Assembly: GCA_021796215.1 (NCBI GenBank)
Contig: JAJYOK010000007.1
Span: 47,335 to 111,334, forward strand
Direction of reading: 5' to 3'
Length of the DNA: 64,000 nt
Source: Bacteroidota bacterium
GTDB taxonomy: Bacteria; Bacteroidota; Ignavibacteria; UBA10030; UBA8401
This document shows, in pieces, positions 1 through 9,113 of this stretch (positions are counted from its first letter, which is position 1; each line of letters starts with the position of its first letter). The notes beneath the pieces were generated by a model. The model saw only the letters and a program-made list of their open reading frames with translations, had not been told where the DNA came from and ran no database searches. Both the position numbers and the translations under genes were made by a program.

Positions 1-2127
1 AGGAGCATTTGGGTCTGCAACCAAACTCACGTTATTAGTTCCTGTCAGCCTGCGGATAAGATACAGGTTATCCGGAGTAGGCATAGAATAGAAATGTCCA
101 TAGTTGAAATACAATTTTGAATTTACAGTTACCGGGAAGGAAACACCTAAACGAGGCTCAACCTCAATAATATTTTTGGTCGGCTGCTTTGAAACAGTAT
201 CAAGTCCGATAAGATCAGAGCCGGAGAAAATTGTAGAATATTGATTGTTAATATTATACCATTGGCCTCCCGCATGGGAATCGTCAACTCGTATGCCAAG
301 GTTCGCTACCATTCCTTCGAATTCTATTTTATCCTGAGCGTATAGCGATGCACGGAATGGATACGTGTGCCAATGCGACCACGATGTTCCTGTGGGGAGA
401 TACGTTTCAACGGTCGCGTAGCTGACATCATTGTTTGTTGAAGTCATCTCAATGCCAAACTGAACCTGATTATGATCATCAACCTGACTTGTCAAATCAA
501 ACTTTCCATCGTAGGTTGTGATCTTGCTGCTGTCACGACCGGTGCTCATACCAATACTCATTCTCATACCGTCAATTGCACTGGAAGGAAATGTCCAGAA
601 TCCGACTGGTGCTTCATCAGCATAGTAATAATTTCCAAACTGATAAATTCTAGAAGTATCACGGAGTGCGGGCGGATTAGTGCTATAGTTGGATCCGCTC
701 TGGCGTACGTTAATTTCATAAAATGTTTTGGAGCTGATTGCGTGAGAGAATTTCGCGCCGTACATGTTGAAGTCTACCGTGGTCGGGGCCCAGTAGTCAT
801 ATGTAAACATTCGAGCGTCGGCATAGTTCGCTCCTCGGTATTGTCCAACATTAAACCCGAAGTCTTCGCTTGTTTGAAAAATTCCCGGCTGTCCGGCGTT
901 ACTGCTGCTTGTGCCGGTTTGCTTTCCTCGTAATCCTTCAACGATAAACTTCATTCCCGGACCAACATCCGATGTTAACTTCAATGTGCCGTTATAATTC
1001 CGGTAGGCATCAGTTGACAAGGGGATCATGTACATTGATTGCTGCTGTACGTACGAGGCCCAGAAGCGGAGGTTGCCCAGTTTCTTACTTACGAACGGAA
1101 AAGGTCCGCCGAAACTTGCATCAATGTTATAGTTCGGTTTCAGTATGCTGAAATCTTTTCGATGCTGCCACTCCCACAATCGTTGTGCGGCGGTTGGGCT
1201 TAAAAACTGCGACGAATCTCCTCTTGCTAAAGTTTTTTGTGACTCTGCAATCCATCCATCGAAGGTCGGATAGTTTGCTTGTGTTCCTGCATCCCACGCG
1301 CCATTGCTTGTCCCATAGTAAGATACTGCGGGATCCATGTAGGGTCTTACATAGTAAGTGTTTATTCCGTTCAGAGGTCCGCCAAAATTCTGTGCCTGTG
1401 GTGGAGCAATGCGTGTGAGAACGCTGATGGTATAATGATCTGTGCTTCCATCGTTGGTTGTGACATTGACCACACCTGACCTGATGTTGCCGTACTCTGC
1501 ATTGAACCCGCCGGTCTGGACTTGAATATCGGAAACAGATGTTAAGCTAATATTTGTATAAGCGTAATTGTTACGCGCATCCCGAAGAGTGAAACCATCA
1601 ATGTTAAAAGCTGTTTGATCACTTCCAGCTCCACGAATTACTAGACCGCTCGCATTACTTTGAACGCCAGCTTGCAATAAAATGGCGCCGGCGACACTAA
1701 CAGTTGGGATTGATGCGACATCTTGCGGAGTGAGGTTGACCGTGCTTGCCGACACGTCTTTTTGGATTACAGGTTTCGTAGCGGTAATTACCACTTCCTT
1801 TGTGGTAACGGCTGCTTCGGATAACTTCATATCTATCGTTGTCGTTTGGTCAATCGAAACGCGGACGTTTTCAACCACCGTTGTAGTATATCCAATGATT
1901 GAAGCTTTTACCATGTATGTCCCCGGAGGTACGTTCAAAATTGCATAATAGCCGTTCACATCCGTCGAAGCGCCCATTGATGTTCCCTCAATAAGCACGT
2001 TGGCAGAAATTAATTTCTCTCCAGTTGTTGCGTCGGTGAGAGTACCTGCAATTTTTCCTGTCGTTCCCGCAAGGGCAAGGGAGGTTGAGAGGATACAGGT
2101 CAGCACCCAAATAGAAACAACTTTCAT
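1..2127 (-). CDS. TonB-dependent receptor with CarboxypepD_reg-like N-terminus (3' end cut by the window)
   Basis: An open minus-strand frame of 709 codons runs off the window start. The ATG at 2127 follows an AAAGGAG site. A signal peptide (MKVVSIWVLTCILSTSLALA) precedes a carboxypeptidase-regulatory-like beta-sandwich (about residues 22-105; note GYYAILNVPPGTYMVKAS). A plug domain follows, with VIRGAGSDQTAFNIDGFTLRD and an RSGVVNVTT segment, and then beta-barrel-like sequence rich in aromatic residues and Asn. Proteins of this architecture sit in the outer membrane and import ligands with TonB energy. The ligand cannot be read from this part. The barrel end and any C-terminal aromatic residue lie outside the window. 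Confidence 0.93.
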   Translation of the reverse strand, partial: MKVVSIWVLTCILSTSLALAGTTGKIAGTLTDATTGEKLISANVLIEGTSMGASTDVNGYYAILNVPPGTYMVKASIIGYTTTVVENVRVSIDQTTTIDMKLSEAAVTTKEVVITATKPVIQKDVSASTVNLTPQDVASIPTVSVAGAILLQAGVQSNASGLVIRGAGSDQTAFNIDGFTLRDARNNYAYTNISLTSVSDIQVQTGGFNAEYGNIRSGVVNVTTNDGSTDHYTISVLTRIAPPQAQNFGGPLNGINTYYVRPYMDPAVSYYGTSNGAWDAGTQANYPTFDGWIAESQKTLARGDSSQFLSPTAAQRLWEWQHRKDFSILKPNYNIDASFGGPFPFVSKKLGNLRFWASYVQQQSMYMIPLSTDAYRNYNGTLKLTSDVGPGMKFIVEGLRGKQTGTSSSNAGQPGIFQTSEDFGFNVGQYRGANYADARMFTYDYWAPTTVDFNMYGAKFSHAISSKTFYEINVRQSGSNYSTNPPALRDTSRIYQFGNYYYADEAPVGFWTFPSSAIDGMRMSIGMSTGRDSSKITTYDGKFDLTSQVDDHNQVQFGIEMTSTNNDVSYATVETYLPTGTSWSHWHTYPFRASLYAQDKIEFEGMVANLGIRVDDSHAGGQWYNINNQYSTIFSGSDLIGLDTVSKQPTKNIIEVEPRLGVSFPVTVNSKLYFNYGHFYSMPTPDNLYLIRRLTGTNNVSLVADPNAP

Positions 2128-2444
2128 GATTACAGTCTCCTTTATTACTGAAGGTAGAAAGGGTCTCACGTATTACCTAGAACACCTAGAATGATACCGT
2201 TAGACTTTAACGGATTGAAAAAAAGTTGAAGAATTTATTCCGTAGTTCGAGATTAATTTGATAAAAGTTTTTTGTAATGTCAAGTACATTTTGTTTATGA
2301 AGATAAACTTAAAGCCTTACTCTAAAACATATAGAATTTGCGCATATTAACCATTGCAATGGAGAATTTCTTTGTTTACATTCCGCTAATTTGTTTCAAT
2401 GAAATCCTTTTGGTATGTGTGTATAAAATAATAACGATGTTTTC
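2128..2444. other. AT-rich intergenic region between divergent genes
   Basis: This 317-bp gap separates the divergent TonB receptor and nth. It is AT-rich and has no convincing small ORF. On the minus strand a TTGACA hexamer lies at 2283-2278, but no good -10 box sits 17 nt away, so the receptor promoter is not assigned. Nothing else recognisable was seen. Confidence 0.5.
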
Positions 2445-3191
2445 ATGAAAATAAAAAAAAATACTATCTCTCACAACAGGGTTGCAATTGTTATCGAAAC
2501 TCTGGAGCAACTTCAGGGAACTCCTCAACAGAAACATCAACGTGCTGATCCTCTGGATATGCTCATCGGTACGTTGCTTTCACAAAATACAAATGATAAG
2601 AACAGTCATCAGGCATATGTCCGCTTAAGAAAGAAATTTCCGGATTGGAAGAGAGCAGCGGAAGCGCCGGTCAATCAAATTGCATCTGCTATCAAAGTCG
2701 GAGGAATGAAAAATCAAAAAAGCCGCCGCATCAAAAAACTTCTCCATGAGATTCATCGGCAGTTTAGCGGATACAAACTCAGAGGGATTGAGCGATGGGA
2801 AAATAAAAAGATCATTGAACGCTTAACTTCATTTGACGGCATCGGTTACAAAACGGCGGCGTGCGTTGCGCTCTTTTCTTTGCGCCGCGAAATTTTCCCC
2901 GTTGATACTCATATTCACCGAATTCTGAACCGCCTCGGCATAGTCCAGACAAAAACTCCTGATAAAACATTTGAAGCTATGGAAGAAAAAATTCCGGAAG
3001 GGAAATCATACTCCTTCCACACAAACCTTATTCGTTTCGGACGCACGGTGTGTTTAGCGCAGCGTCCACAGTGCGGTATTTGCCCATTGTTTGAGGAATG
3101 CGGATTTTCAGAAAAAGATAAGTTTGTTTTCAGAAAACAAACGCCTGCTAAAAGACGTGACCCAAATTTTATGTTGCTTGATGAAATCTAA
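2445..3191 (+). CDS. nth: Endonuclease III family DNA glycosylase/AP lyase
   Basis: This 248-residue protein is a base-excision-repair enzyme of the HhH-GPD superfamily. It removes oxidised pyrimidines and nicks abasic sites. The helix-hairpin-helix reads DGIGYKTAACVA, with the catalytic Lys at about 136. The catalytic Asp is in FPVDTHIHR (about 154). The iron-sulfur loop is intact as C203-x6-C210-x2-C213-x5-C219, so both glycosylase and lyase functions should be present. The N-terminus is slightly longer and more basic than usual. The next gene begins at 3181, inside its last codons, which suggests co-transcription. Confidence 0.9.
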   Translation: MKIKKNTISHNRVAIVIETLEQLQGTPQQKHQRADPLDMLIGTLLSQNTNDKNSHQAYVRLRKKFPDWKRAAEAPVNQIASAIKVGGMKNQKSRRIKKLLHEIHRQFSGYKLRGIERWENKKIIERLTSFDGIGYKTAACVALFSLRREIFPVDTHIHRILNRLGIVQTKTPDKTFEAMEEKIPEGKSYSFHTNLIRFGRTVCLAQRPQCGICPLFEECGFSEKDKFVFRKQTPAKRRDPNFMLLDEI

Positions 3192-4302
3192 TCTCATTGA
3201 TTCGCCTGAAGGAATTTTGTACCTTACTAAAAGTTCCAACGTTACTTCCACCTTTTTGAACTTTCTTGTGATCAACGCAGAACGAATTTTATTAATCAAA
3301 CTTCGCGCAATTGGCGATGTGTTGCTTTCCACCCCGGTGATTTACAATTTACGCCAGGCATATCCCGGCGCTACAATCGATTTTTTAACTGAAGAATTTG
3401 CCGCCGACGTGGTTCGTGGAAATCCGTGGGTGAATGATGTTATCACTTTCAAAAAAAAACGGGACGGAAGCATCGGCCTTTTGCGTACAATTCGTTCACG
3501 CCGCTACGGTCTCGTGATTGACCTTTTCTGCAATCCCCGCTCTGCACTCGTGACAAGAATAAGCGGTGCACAAACGCGTGTTGGATTTCCGTTCCGTGGA
3601 AGAAAATACGCATACAATGTTTACGTTACTTCGCGCAGCGATTTTGTTCATAATGTGGAATTTAATCTTGATGCGTTACGGCGGCTGGATATTCCAATCG
3701 TATCATCCCAGCCGTATTTTCCGGTAGATGATGCTTCAAAAGTGTTTGCTGACTCGTGGATGAAGAATGAACATCTCAAAAACAAAACTATTATTGCGCT
3801 AAATCCGAGCGGCGGCTGGGAAACAAAGCGATGGGGACTCGACCACTTTGCACAATTCGGAGATTGGGTTGCAGAAAAATATGATGTGGAAATTCTTCTT
3901 GTGTGGGGACCGGGTGAAGAAGAGGACGCATCAGCGATTCAAACAATGATGAAACATCCGTCCCACAAAATCCCACGGACTTCGTTGAAGCAGCTTGGCG
4001 CGATATTACAGCAGTGCTCATTCGTCGTGAGCAATGATTCCGGTCCGATGCACATTGCTGCAGCGCTTGGCGTGCCGACACTTGGAATTTTCGGACCGAC
4101 AACTCCGCGGCTTCAAGGTCCATACGGCGGGCAGCATGCGTGGGTAAGGAACGAAGGGCTTGATTGCCTTGAGTGTAATCTCACCAAATGTCCGATTGGA
4201 AATATTTGCATGACCAGGTTGGATGTTGACCGAGTTGTCTCCGCGTTTGATGCGCTGGTACAAAAAAATGCGAAACATCGTGAAGCCTCACTTCAAAAAT
4301 AA
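3181..4302 (+). CDS. Glycosyltransferase family 9 (heptosyltransferase-like)
   Basis: This is an ADP-heptose:LPS heptosyltransferase-type GT-B enzyme. The N-terminal motif is ILLIKLRAIGDVLLSTPVI. The nucleotide-sugar-binding half has NPSGGWETKRW and NDSGPMHIAAALGVPTLGIF. A Cys-rich tail (CLECNLTKC) is common in this family. The open frame extends back to 3091, but the ATG at 3181 overlaps the nth stop and is preferred. A GTG at 3268 just before the first strand is an alternative, since neither start has a clear ribosome site. It is adjacent to a second GT9 gene and probably works on a lipid-linked or LPS-core glycan. Confidence 0.85.
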   Translation: MKSNLIDSPEGILYLTKSSNVTSTFLNFLVINAERILLIKLRAIGDVLLSTPVIYNLRQAYPGATIDFLTEEFAADVVRGNPWVNDVITFKKKRDGSIGLLRTIRSRRYGLVIDLFCNPRSALVTRISGAQTRVGFPFRGRKYAYNVYVTSRSDFVHNVEFNLDALRRLDIPIVSSQPYFPVDDASKVFADSWMKNEHLKNKTIIALNPSGGWETKRWGLDHFAQFGDWVAEKYDVEILLVWGPGEEEDASAIQTMMKHPSHKIPRTSLKQLGAILQQCSFVVSNDSGPMHIAAALGVPTLGIFGPTTPRLQGPYGGQHAWVRNEGLDCLECNLTKCPIGNICMTRLDVDRVVSAFDALVQKNAKHREASLQK

Positions 4303-4309
4303 TCCTCGT

Positions 4310-5482
4310 ATGAAAAGCACAAAGAAAAAGAAACGCAGCCCAAAAAAATCATTCACCATTCCTGATGGAACATCCCCCTGGGACTGCAAACGCTTCACTG
4401 GATATAAGCCGTGCTTTCCCGGAACCGAGTGTTACAAGGAATGTGCAGACAATATTCCAATTGGAAAACGAATTCTCATCATTAATCTTGATGCAATGGG
4501 TGCTGTGCTTCAGACAACGGCATTGCTTCCCGCATTGAAGCGAAAATTTCCACAAAGCCGCATCAGCTGGATCACGCTGAAAAATTCTTACCGCCTGCTC
4601 GATCATAATCCGTATCTCGATGCTGTCTATATGTGGGAGCCGGAAAGCTGGCTTGTTCTTCAAAAAATGGAATTTGATCTCGTTCTGAGCGCGGACAAAA
4701 CGAAACATGCGTGTGCGTTCGCCGCAACACTCAATGCGAAGGAAACTCTCGGATTCGGCATGAACAAAAACGGCGTCATCGTTCCGTTGAATAAAGAAGC
4801 CGAATACAATTATCTGCTTGGTCTCGATGACCATCTGAAATTCCGCGTCAATCAAAAATACGGAACGCAGATTCTTCAAGAGACGATGAAGCTGAAATGG
4901 CAGCGCGACGAATACGTTCTTACACTTACAGAAGAAGAGAAAATATTCTGTGAAGAATATAAAAAAGAAGTTGGATTGACTGATGACAGCCTTATTGTCG
5001 GATTCAATACCGGCTGCTCGAATTTGTATCCGAATAAAAAGATGACGATTGAACAGCACGAAACTCTTATCAATCGTTTAGCGGAAGTAAAAGGTCTTAA
5101 ACTTGTCCTTGTCGGCGGACCGGAAGATACGGAACGAAATGCAGAGATCGTCCGCCGTGTTGGCAAAAAGGTGATCAGCACGCCGACAACGGAAGGTGTG
5201 CGGCGCGGACTTTGTTACGAAAACATTTGCGATGTAATCATCACTGGCGATTCATTCGGTATGCACGCCGCTATCGGATTGAAGAAATATGTCATCGCGT
5301 GGTTCGGGCTAAGCTGCTGGAGTGAAATTGATTTGTACGACCGCGGAGTAAAATTGATTCCTGAAGGACTTGAATGCGCTCCGTGCTGGAAAAAAGTGTG
5401 TCCCTATAATCTTGAGTGCATTCAAATGATTGATCTGACGAGAATTGTTGAAGAAGTGGTGGAGTATAAAAAGGCTCGTTGA
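4310..5482 (+). CDS. Glycosyltransferase family 9 (heptosyltransferase-like), second copy
   Basis: The ATG at 4310 lies 8 nt after the upstream GT9 stop and begins a very basic stretch (KSTKKKKRSPKKS). A Cys-bearing segment (CKRFTGYKPCFPGTECYKEC) follows before the GT9 fold starts at RILIINLDAMGAVLQTTAL. The acceptor-side motif is ITGDSFGMHAAIGLKK. The C-terminus again has clustered Cys (CAPCWKKVCPYNLEC). The long basic, Cys-rich extension is unusual for GT9 and might bind a metal or the membrane surface. This protein and its neighbour likely act in one glycan pathway. Confidence 0.82.
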   Translation: MKSTKKKKRSPKKSFTIPDGTSPWDCKRFTGYKPCFPGTECYKECADNIPIGKRILIINLDAMGAVLQTTALLPALKRKFPQSRISWITLKNSYRLLDHNPYLDAVYMWEPESWLVLQKMEFDLVLSADKTKHACAFAATLNAKETLGFGMNKNGVIVPLNKEAEYNYLLGLDDHLKFRVNQKYGTQILQETMKLKWQRDEYVLTLTEEEKIFCEEYKKEVGLTDDSLIVGFNTGCSNLYPNKKMTIEQHETLINRLAEVKGLKLVLVGGPEDTERNAEIVRRVGKKVISTPTTEGVRRGLCYENICDVIITGDSFGMHAAIGLKKYVIAWFGLSCWSEIDLYDRGVKLIPEGLECAPCWKKVCPYNLECIQMIDLTRIVEEVVEYKKAR

Positions 5483-5502
5483 GTATGTGAAGAAAAATAT
5501 CG

Positions 5503-5566
5503 CTTGTCATGCTGAGCGTCAGCGAAGCATCCAGCATGGATTCTTCACTTCGTTCAGAATGACAGA
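5503..5566. repeat. REP-like imperfect palindrome
   Basis: Two ~28-bp arms face each other. The left arm starts TGTCATGCTGAGCG and the right arm ends CGTTCAGAATGACAG. Their reverse complements match with a few differences. The repeat lies between the convergent GT9 and GH43 genes, a typical site for dispersed palindromes of this TCATTCTGAACGAAGTGAAG type. Confidence 0.7.
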
Positions 5567-5584
5567 CATGATGCCAGCCGTTTT

Positions 5585-7462
5585 TTACTCCGCTTTTACT
5601 ACTGCTGTCCGCTTTCCAATCCCGCTTTCGTTAAACGCTTCGATTTGAAAATAATACGGAATATCTTTCGTCATTCCGGCAAAGAAATATTCATTCGCGC
5701 CGTACACCTGAATGCTGTTGTAAAGTTTATCGGGTGCTGCGCCAAAATAGATTGTATAGCCAATTGCATCGTCAGATTGTTTCCATTTGATCCACGCATT
5801 CCGCCGTTCGCTTTCTCCTCGCAGCACAATAAAATCTTTTACTTCATCCGGCACATTACTGTGGGCATTTCCGAAAACACGAAAGCCGCTCAGCGCAAAC
5901 TTTCCCGTGGGAATATGAACGTTGACAATTTTCAAGTAACGGGTTTCGACAGGACGATTTAATTCCACATAATCGTGCGGGACATCAGTTCTGTTTTTGC
6001 TTTTGTCAACGAGAAGATTCCATTGACTGCCGTCTGAAGATTCAAAGATCATATACTGATGAAAAATATGAAGCTGCTTTCCCATTAGTTCTGCATTCTG
6101 ATCGGCATAATTAATTTGAATTGCCCGAACGGTACACACTTCTCCGAGATCGCTTTCTAACCATTCGCCCGAATCCGCCGTTGCGGCGGACCAGTATGTT
6201 TTGATATTTTCATCGTCGGCATAATTTGGTTCATAGCCGCCGAATGTTGAGGAAACTGTAACGGGCTTGTTGTAATTCAACAGCATCCATCCGGTAAAAT
6301 TTTTGTCAGTTTGTGACAGGTCGGCGCTCTCTTTTGGAACCGTCATTCCCGCATGCTTTTGGCGGGAATCTATTTTTTGATTGTTTTGAAATAATCGATT
6401 CCTCCCAACTTTGTCGGGACGGGAATGACTCCAAGTAGTTGTGTCGGGCAGATAATGCGGGTAATCACCGTACGATGTGTTGCAATACAAAACTCCGTCA
6501 CTATCAAAACCTGCGCGCCACAAACCGATGCGGCGTTCAAAATTATTTTTAACAGAAATTCCGATCGTTGACACGTGCCACCAGTTATCATACTTGTCCT
6601 GAAACGTCGCACCGTGTCCGGCTCCGCGGAAAAATCCGCCGGGCTTGTACGAAAACGGATTGTGCTGTTGATACACAAACGGTCCCAACGGATGGTCGCC
6701 GACATACACACCATCCGCATAGCCGCTTTGTTCCGTTCCTGGCGCCGCATACTGCAAATAATATTTTCCATTGTGCTTCGTCATCCACGAGCCTTCAATG
6801 AAAGGAGAGAGGAATGTGTTGTCGTTATGTTCGCCGAATCGTTCCCATCCGTGAATATCGTCGTGAAGTCTGATCAATTCTTTTCGTTCTCCGATCGGTT
6901 GAAATGTTGTGCGGTCAATTTCCTGTCCGTAAATCGGATAGACGTTGCTTGATCCGTAATAGAGATACAGCCTTCCGTCATCATCAAGAAAGAAATCCGG
7001 GTCCCACGCGGCAACCCGAAAAGAATCAACTGCCATTTTCCAATCGTCGCGCGTCGGGTCAGTGCTCATCCAAATTGGAAAATCAGTTGTCGCTGTCGAG
7101 CCGAAAAGCAGAAGCGTATCGCCGACAACTGTAGCCGCCGGAGCGCACAGATCGTCATACACGTGATGGTACGGCAGAAGAAAGCTGCGCGGCACAAAAT
7201 TCCACTTCGACATGTCGTCGCTCCACCAGTAACCGTACTGATTTGTTGAGAAGAGAAAATAATGATTCTTGAACAGAACGATAACCGGATCGGCGGTGGC
7301 TCTGTGTTTTCCCTGCTCAACGTAATCAGGAATGTTGACGTATGCATAATCTATGTTGAGAGGATTGCAGTAGGTTTTCGGCTGAGCGTAAAGGGAATTT
7401 GCGCAGAGTAGATTGAAGGCGAGAAGAAAAGTAGAGATTGAGAAACGGGATAGTGGTTTCAT
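5585..7462 (-). CDS. Secreted GH43-like glycosidase with discoidin and FN3 domains
   Basis: The frame is open from 7588, but the ATG at 7462 gives a proper signal peptide (MKPLSRFSISTFLLAFNLLC), 625 residues. A five-bladed GH43-type domain spans about 50-340. It has ATADPVIVL (Asp58, putative base), WDPDFFLDDDGRLYLYYG (Asp around 154-156) and FIEGSWMTKHNGKYYL (Glu223, putative acid). An F5/8-type (discoidin) sugar-binding domain follows at about 395-535, then an FN3-like domain. It probably trims arabinose- or xylose-containing glycans outside the cell. Residues ~345-375, between catalytic and discoidin domains, are encoded by a palindromic repeat (6341-6430) that keeps the frame. The gene begins about 35 nt beyond an attC-like site. 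Confidence 0.87.
   Translation of the reverse strand: MKPLSRFSISTFLLAFNLLCANSLYAQPKTYCNPLNIDYAYVNIPDYVEQGKHRATADPVIVLFKNHYFLFSTNQYGYWWSDDMSKWNFVPRSFLLPYHHVYDDLCAPAATVVGDTLLLFGSTATTDFPIWMSTDPTRDDWKMAVDSFRVAAWDPDFFLDDDGRLYLYYGSSNVYPIYGQEIDRTTFQPIGERKELIRLHDDIHGWERFGEHNDNTFLSPFIEGSWMTKHNGKYYLQYAAPGTEQSGYADGVYVGDHPLGPFVYQQHNPFSYKPGGFFRGAGHGATFQDKYDNWWHVSTIGISVKNNFERRIGLWRAGFDSDGVLYCNTSYGDYPHYLPDTTTWSHSRPDKVGRNRLFQNNQKIDSRQKHAGMTVPKESADLSQTDKNFTGWMLLNYNKPVTVSSTFGGYEPNYADDENIKTYWSAATADSGEWLESDLGEVCTVRAIQINYADQNAELMGKQLHIFHQYMIFESSDGSQWNLLVDKSKNRTDVPHDYVELNRPVETRYLKIVNVHIPTGKFALSGFRVFGNAHSNVPDEVKDFIVLRGESERRNAWIKWKQSDDAIGYTIYFGAAPDKLYNSIQVYGANEYFFAGMTKDIPYYFQIEAFNESGIGKRTAVVKAE
6341..6430. repeat. 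Intragenic palindromic element (CATTCCCG family)
   Basis: The ends are CGTCATTCCCG and its near inverse CGGGAATGACT. The interior has a second hairpin (CCCGCATGCTTTTGGCGGG). The element is 90 bp, a multiple of three, and is translated in frame within the GH43-like protein. Related palindromes lie at 11026-11062, 13323-13387 and 40427-40511, all outside genes. Confidence 0.75.
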
Positions 7463-7496
7463 TTTTTTGTGGCAAACATTAAAAATAAATTCTGAA

Positions 7497-7633
7497 GTAT
7501 AACGTCCATTGGGAAGAAGTCGTTGTTTTCGCTCGTCATATAAGTTGCAAAGCATCGAGTGATCGAGCGAAAGCAACGAAGCAGCCATGAGATATGCAAA
7601 TGTGGAGCGTCTTCTACTCGCATGTTAGGCGAC
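7497..7633 (-). other. attC-like recombination site (downstream of cassette 2)
   Basis: Read on the minus strand it opens with GTCGCCTAAC (7633-7624), four nt after the stop of the secreted-protein gene, and ends with GTTATAC (7503-7497). Inside is a near-perfect 15-bp inverted repeat: CGTTGTTTTCGCTCG at 7521-7535 and CGAGCGAAAGCAACG at 7564-7578. The R' box is the exact 10-nt complement of the sequence that starts the same cassette (GTTAGGCGAC at 8110-8101), which is the hallmark of integron cassettes. The R'' box GTTATAC departs from GTTRRRY. Confidence 0.65.
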
Positions 7634-7636
7634 GCC

Positions 7637-8095
7637 CTATCTATCTCGATGTAGGATTCCGTAGTCATTAGCATAGCATCCTTCATCTCCACAGCTGTTA
7701 AACACCAAACGAACTCTATTTCTGGATCCTGACTCAACTCTGATGGATTGCAGACAATCCCCGCTCAGGTCTACGTATTGGATAACTGGAAAAGCGCGTC
7801 CGTGTTCATCTTCCTCTCTTAGTGGATTGACGCTTGCGGAGTCCAATATGGCACTTCCGACATCCAATATTGAGCAACTATCGAGACATCCCTCTTGTCT
7901 GAACTCCCAACGAATAGTGTCTCCAGAAAAATACGATATCGTGAATGTCTGGCTTAGTGAAGCTGTGGAGAGCGTGTATGTCACGGCCGAGTCGCGGAGG
8001 GGTGAATGTGAATCTGTCGGATCACTAGACTGAGCAAACCCGGCCACAGTCGACATTAACGCCATAAGTGTAATCAGAGCAGAAAATGTTTTCAT
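7637..8095 (-). CDS. Secreted hypothetical protein carried on an integron-like cassette
   Basis: This 152-residue protein has a clear signal peptide (MKTFSALITLMALMSTVAGFA). The mature domain is small and contains five Cys (GCLDSCS, GDCLQS, SCGDEGCYAND), suggesting disulfides. No family was recognised. The ATG at 8095 lies 6 nt after the cassette core site GTTAGGCGAC. The track frame starts further upstream, but that part would be recombination site. The stop lies 4 nt before the next attC-like site, so the ORF fills its cassette, as integron cassettes do. No promoter of its own was seen. Confidence 0.8.
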   Translation of the reverse strand: MKTFSALITLMALMSTVAGFAQSSDPTDSHSPLRDSAVTYTLSTASLSQTFTISYFSGDTIRWEFRQEGCLDSCSILDVGSAILDSASVNPLREEDEHGRAFPVIQYVDLSGDCLQSIRVESGSRNRVRLVFNSCGDEGCYANDYGILHRDR

Positions 8096-8100
8096 AGGAT

Positions 8101-8238
8101 GTCGCCTAACGTTTCGGGGGTTTGCGATGGCGGGGAGTTTTAGCACTACTATTCATACGAAGCACAAATTTATGATTAACCGCTAAACTGTCAACGAAGG
8201 ACTGCACCCCCGCTTTCGCAAACCCCTTGTTGGCGGCT
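8101..8238 (-). other. attC-like recombination site (between cassettes 1 and 2)
   Basis: Minus-strand order is R' GCCGCCAAC (8237-8229), an arm GGGGTTTGCG..CGGGG (8225-8207), a ~70-nt variable middle, the facing arm CCCCG..CGCAAACCCC (8135-8117), and R'' GTTAGGCGAC (8110-8101). The arms pair except for a few bulged bases, as in attC sites of 60-150 nt. R' is the exact complement of GTTGGCGGC at 10841-10833, the presumed 5' end of the restriction-modification cassette. Confidence 0.72.
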
Positions 8239-8267
8239 GCTCTAATTCTCGCCATGAAGGTATGTCG

Positions 8268-9113
8268 TCAAATTTTTACTTCGTCATCTCTCTCAGGTGG
8301 TTCAATTCCCAAATACTCTCGGTAAATTCGCTCACGATATTCTTTTCCTAAGTTGTTTATTTCGGAAATAAAAAGTTGGTATGTTCCTTTACCACCAATT
8401 AAATCCCAAAACTCTTCTCCGATTAAAACAGCTTTATCTTTTGTCATATTAAACCATCGAAAAGGAAATGACCATTTATAATCTTCTTTTTTACCATAAG
8501 GATTATAGGGCAAAACAAAATATGCAGCATCAATTTGAAGTGGTTGCATTGAAAGTAATTTCAAAATCTTCTCCTTGCTTACTTTCGTTTGGTCGCTATT
8601 GGGTAATGGTGCTTTAATTTCAAAGGAATATTTTTTATTGTTTTCCAAATCTTCTGCATAAACATCACATATAACTTGAACAGGAATTAATTCCCCATCG
8701 CCTTCAAGAATGTATTTTATTTCAGTATCCCAATCGGGTCTAACTCTATCTTTTTTCGCTTTTCCTTTTTCTGCATGTTCCAATTTGTTAAGTGTTTCTG
8801 TTATTCTTCTCAATCTTTCTTGAGGAACACTTCCGGTTATTGTTTTTTGCAATTCACATTTCCCTAATCCTTTGATAGCAGCTACTTGGGCTAATTTTTC
8901 CCACACTCCACCGAATGGAGTTACAAACCTTCTTTCAAAATGTGAACCCTTAAAAATTTCGTCAGGAACAAGTGCCGCATACAATGGTTTCTCAGCGCGG
9001 TGTTCGTCAGCACTAAAAGGGTCTTTATACAAAACATTATTCATAACTCTGTCCATCAGAGTTTGAATTACTTGTTTAATTGCTTCTGAAATTTCTTCGG
9101 ATTTTTTTGCCAT
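8268..9113 (-). CDS. TdeIII family type II restriction endonuclease
   Basis: This 281-residue protein resembles TdeIII-type endonucleases. A PD-(D/E)xK-like core is visible: RPDWDTEIKYIL, then YSFEIKAPLPNSDQTK with the E-x-K pair. The C-terminus has the family-like LPYNPYG and EEFWDLIGGKGTYQLF. It should cleave a short DNA site and depend on the adjacent methylase for self-protection. Its ATG overlaps the methylase stop as TAATG, so the pair is translationally coupled, with methylase first. Lys/Glu-rich, AT-rich coding resembles the methylase and differs from the flanking chromosome. The target sequence cannot be read. Confidence 0.85.
   Translation of the reverse strand: MAKKSEEISEAIKQVIQTLMDRVMNNVLYKDPFSADEHRAEKPLYAALVPDEIFKGSHFERRFVTPFGGVWEKLAQVAAIKGLGKCELQKTITGSVPQERLRRITETLNKLEHAEKGKAKKDRVRPDWDTEIKYILEGDGELIPVQVICDVYAEDLENNKKYSFEIKAPLPNSDQTKVSKEKILKLLSMQPLQIDAAYFVLPYNPYGKKEDYKWSFPFRWFNMTKDKAVLIGEEFWDLIGGKGTYQLFISEINNLGKEYRERIYREYLGIEPPERDDEVKI

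Noticed and set aside
472..933. Plus-strand ORF of 153 codons
   Set aside because: Antisense to the TonB receptor frame, with no ribosome site or plausible protein composition.
2278..2283. TTGACA as promoter of the TonB receptor
   Set aside because: No acceptable -10 box at 16-18 nt; chance match in AT-rich sequence.
5445..5648. Plus-strand ORF of 67 codons after the second GT9 gene
   Set aside because: It consists mostly of the REP-like palindrome and the complement of the GH43-like gene end.
8101..8238. Simple terminator for the restriction endonuclease
   Set aside because: No T run follows the stem, the arms are ~70 nt apart, and the outer boxes match integron core sites.
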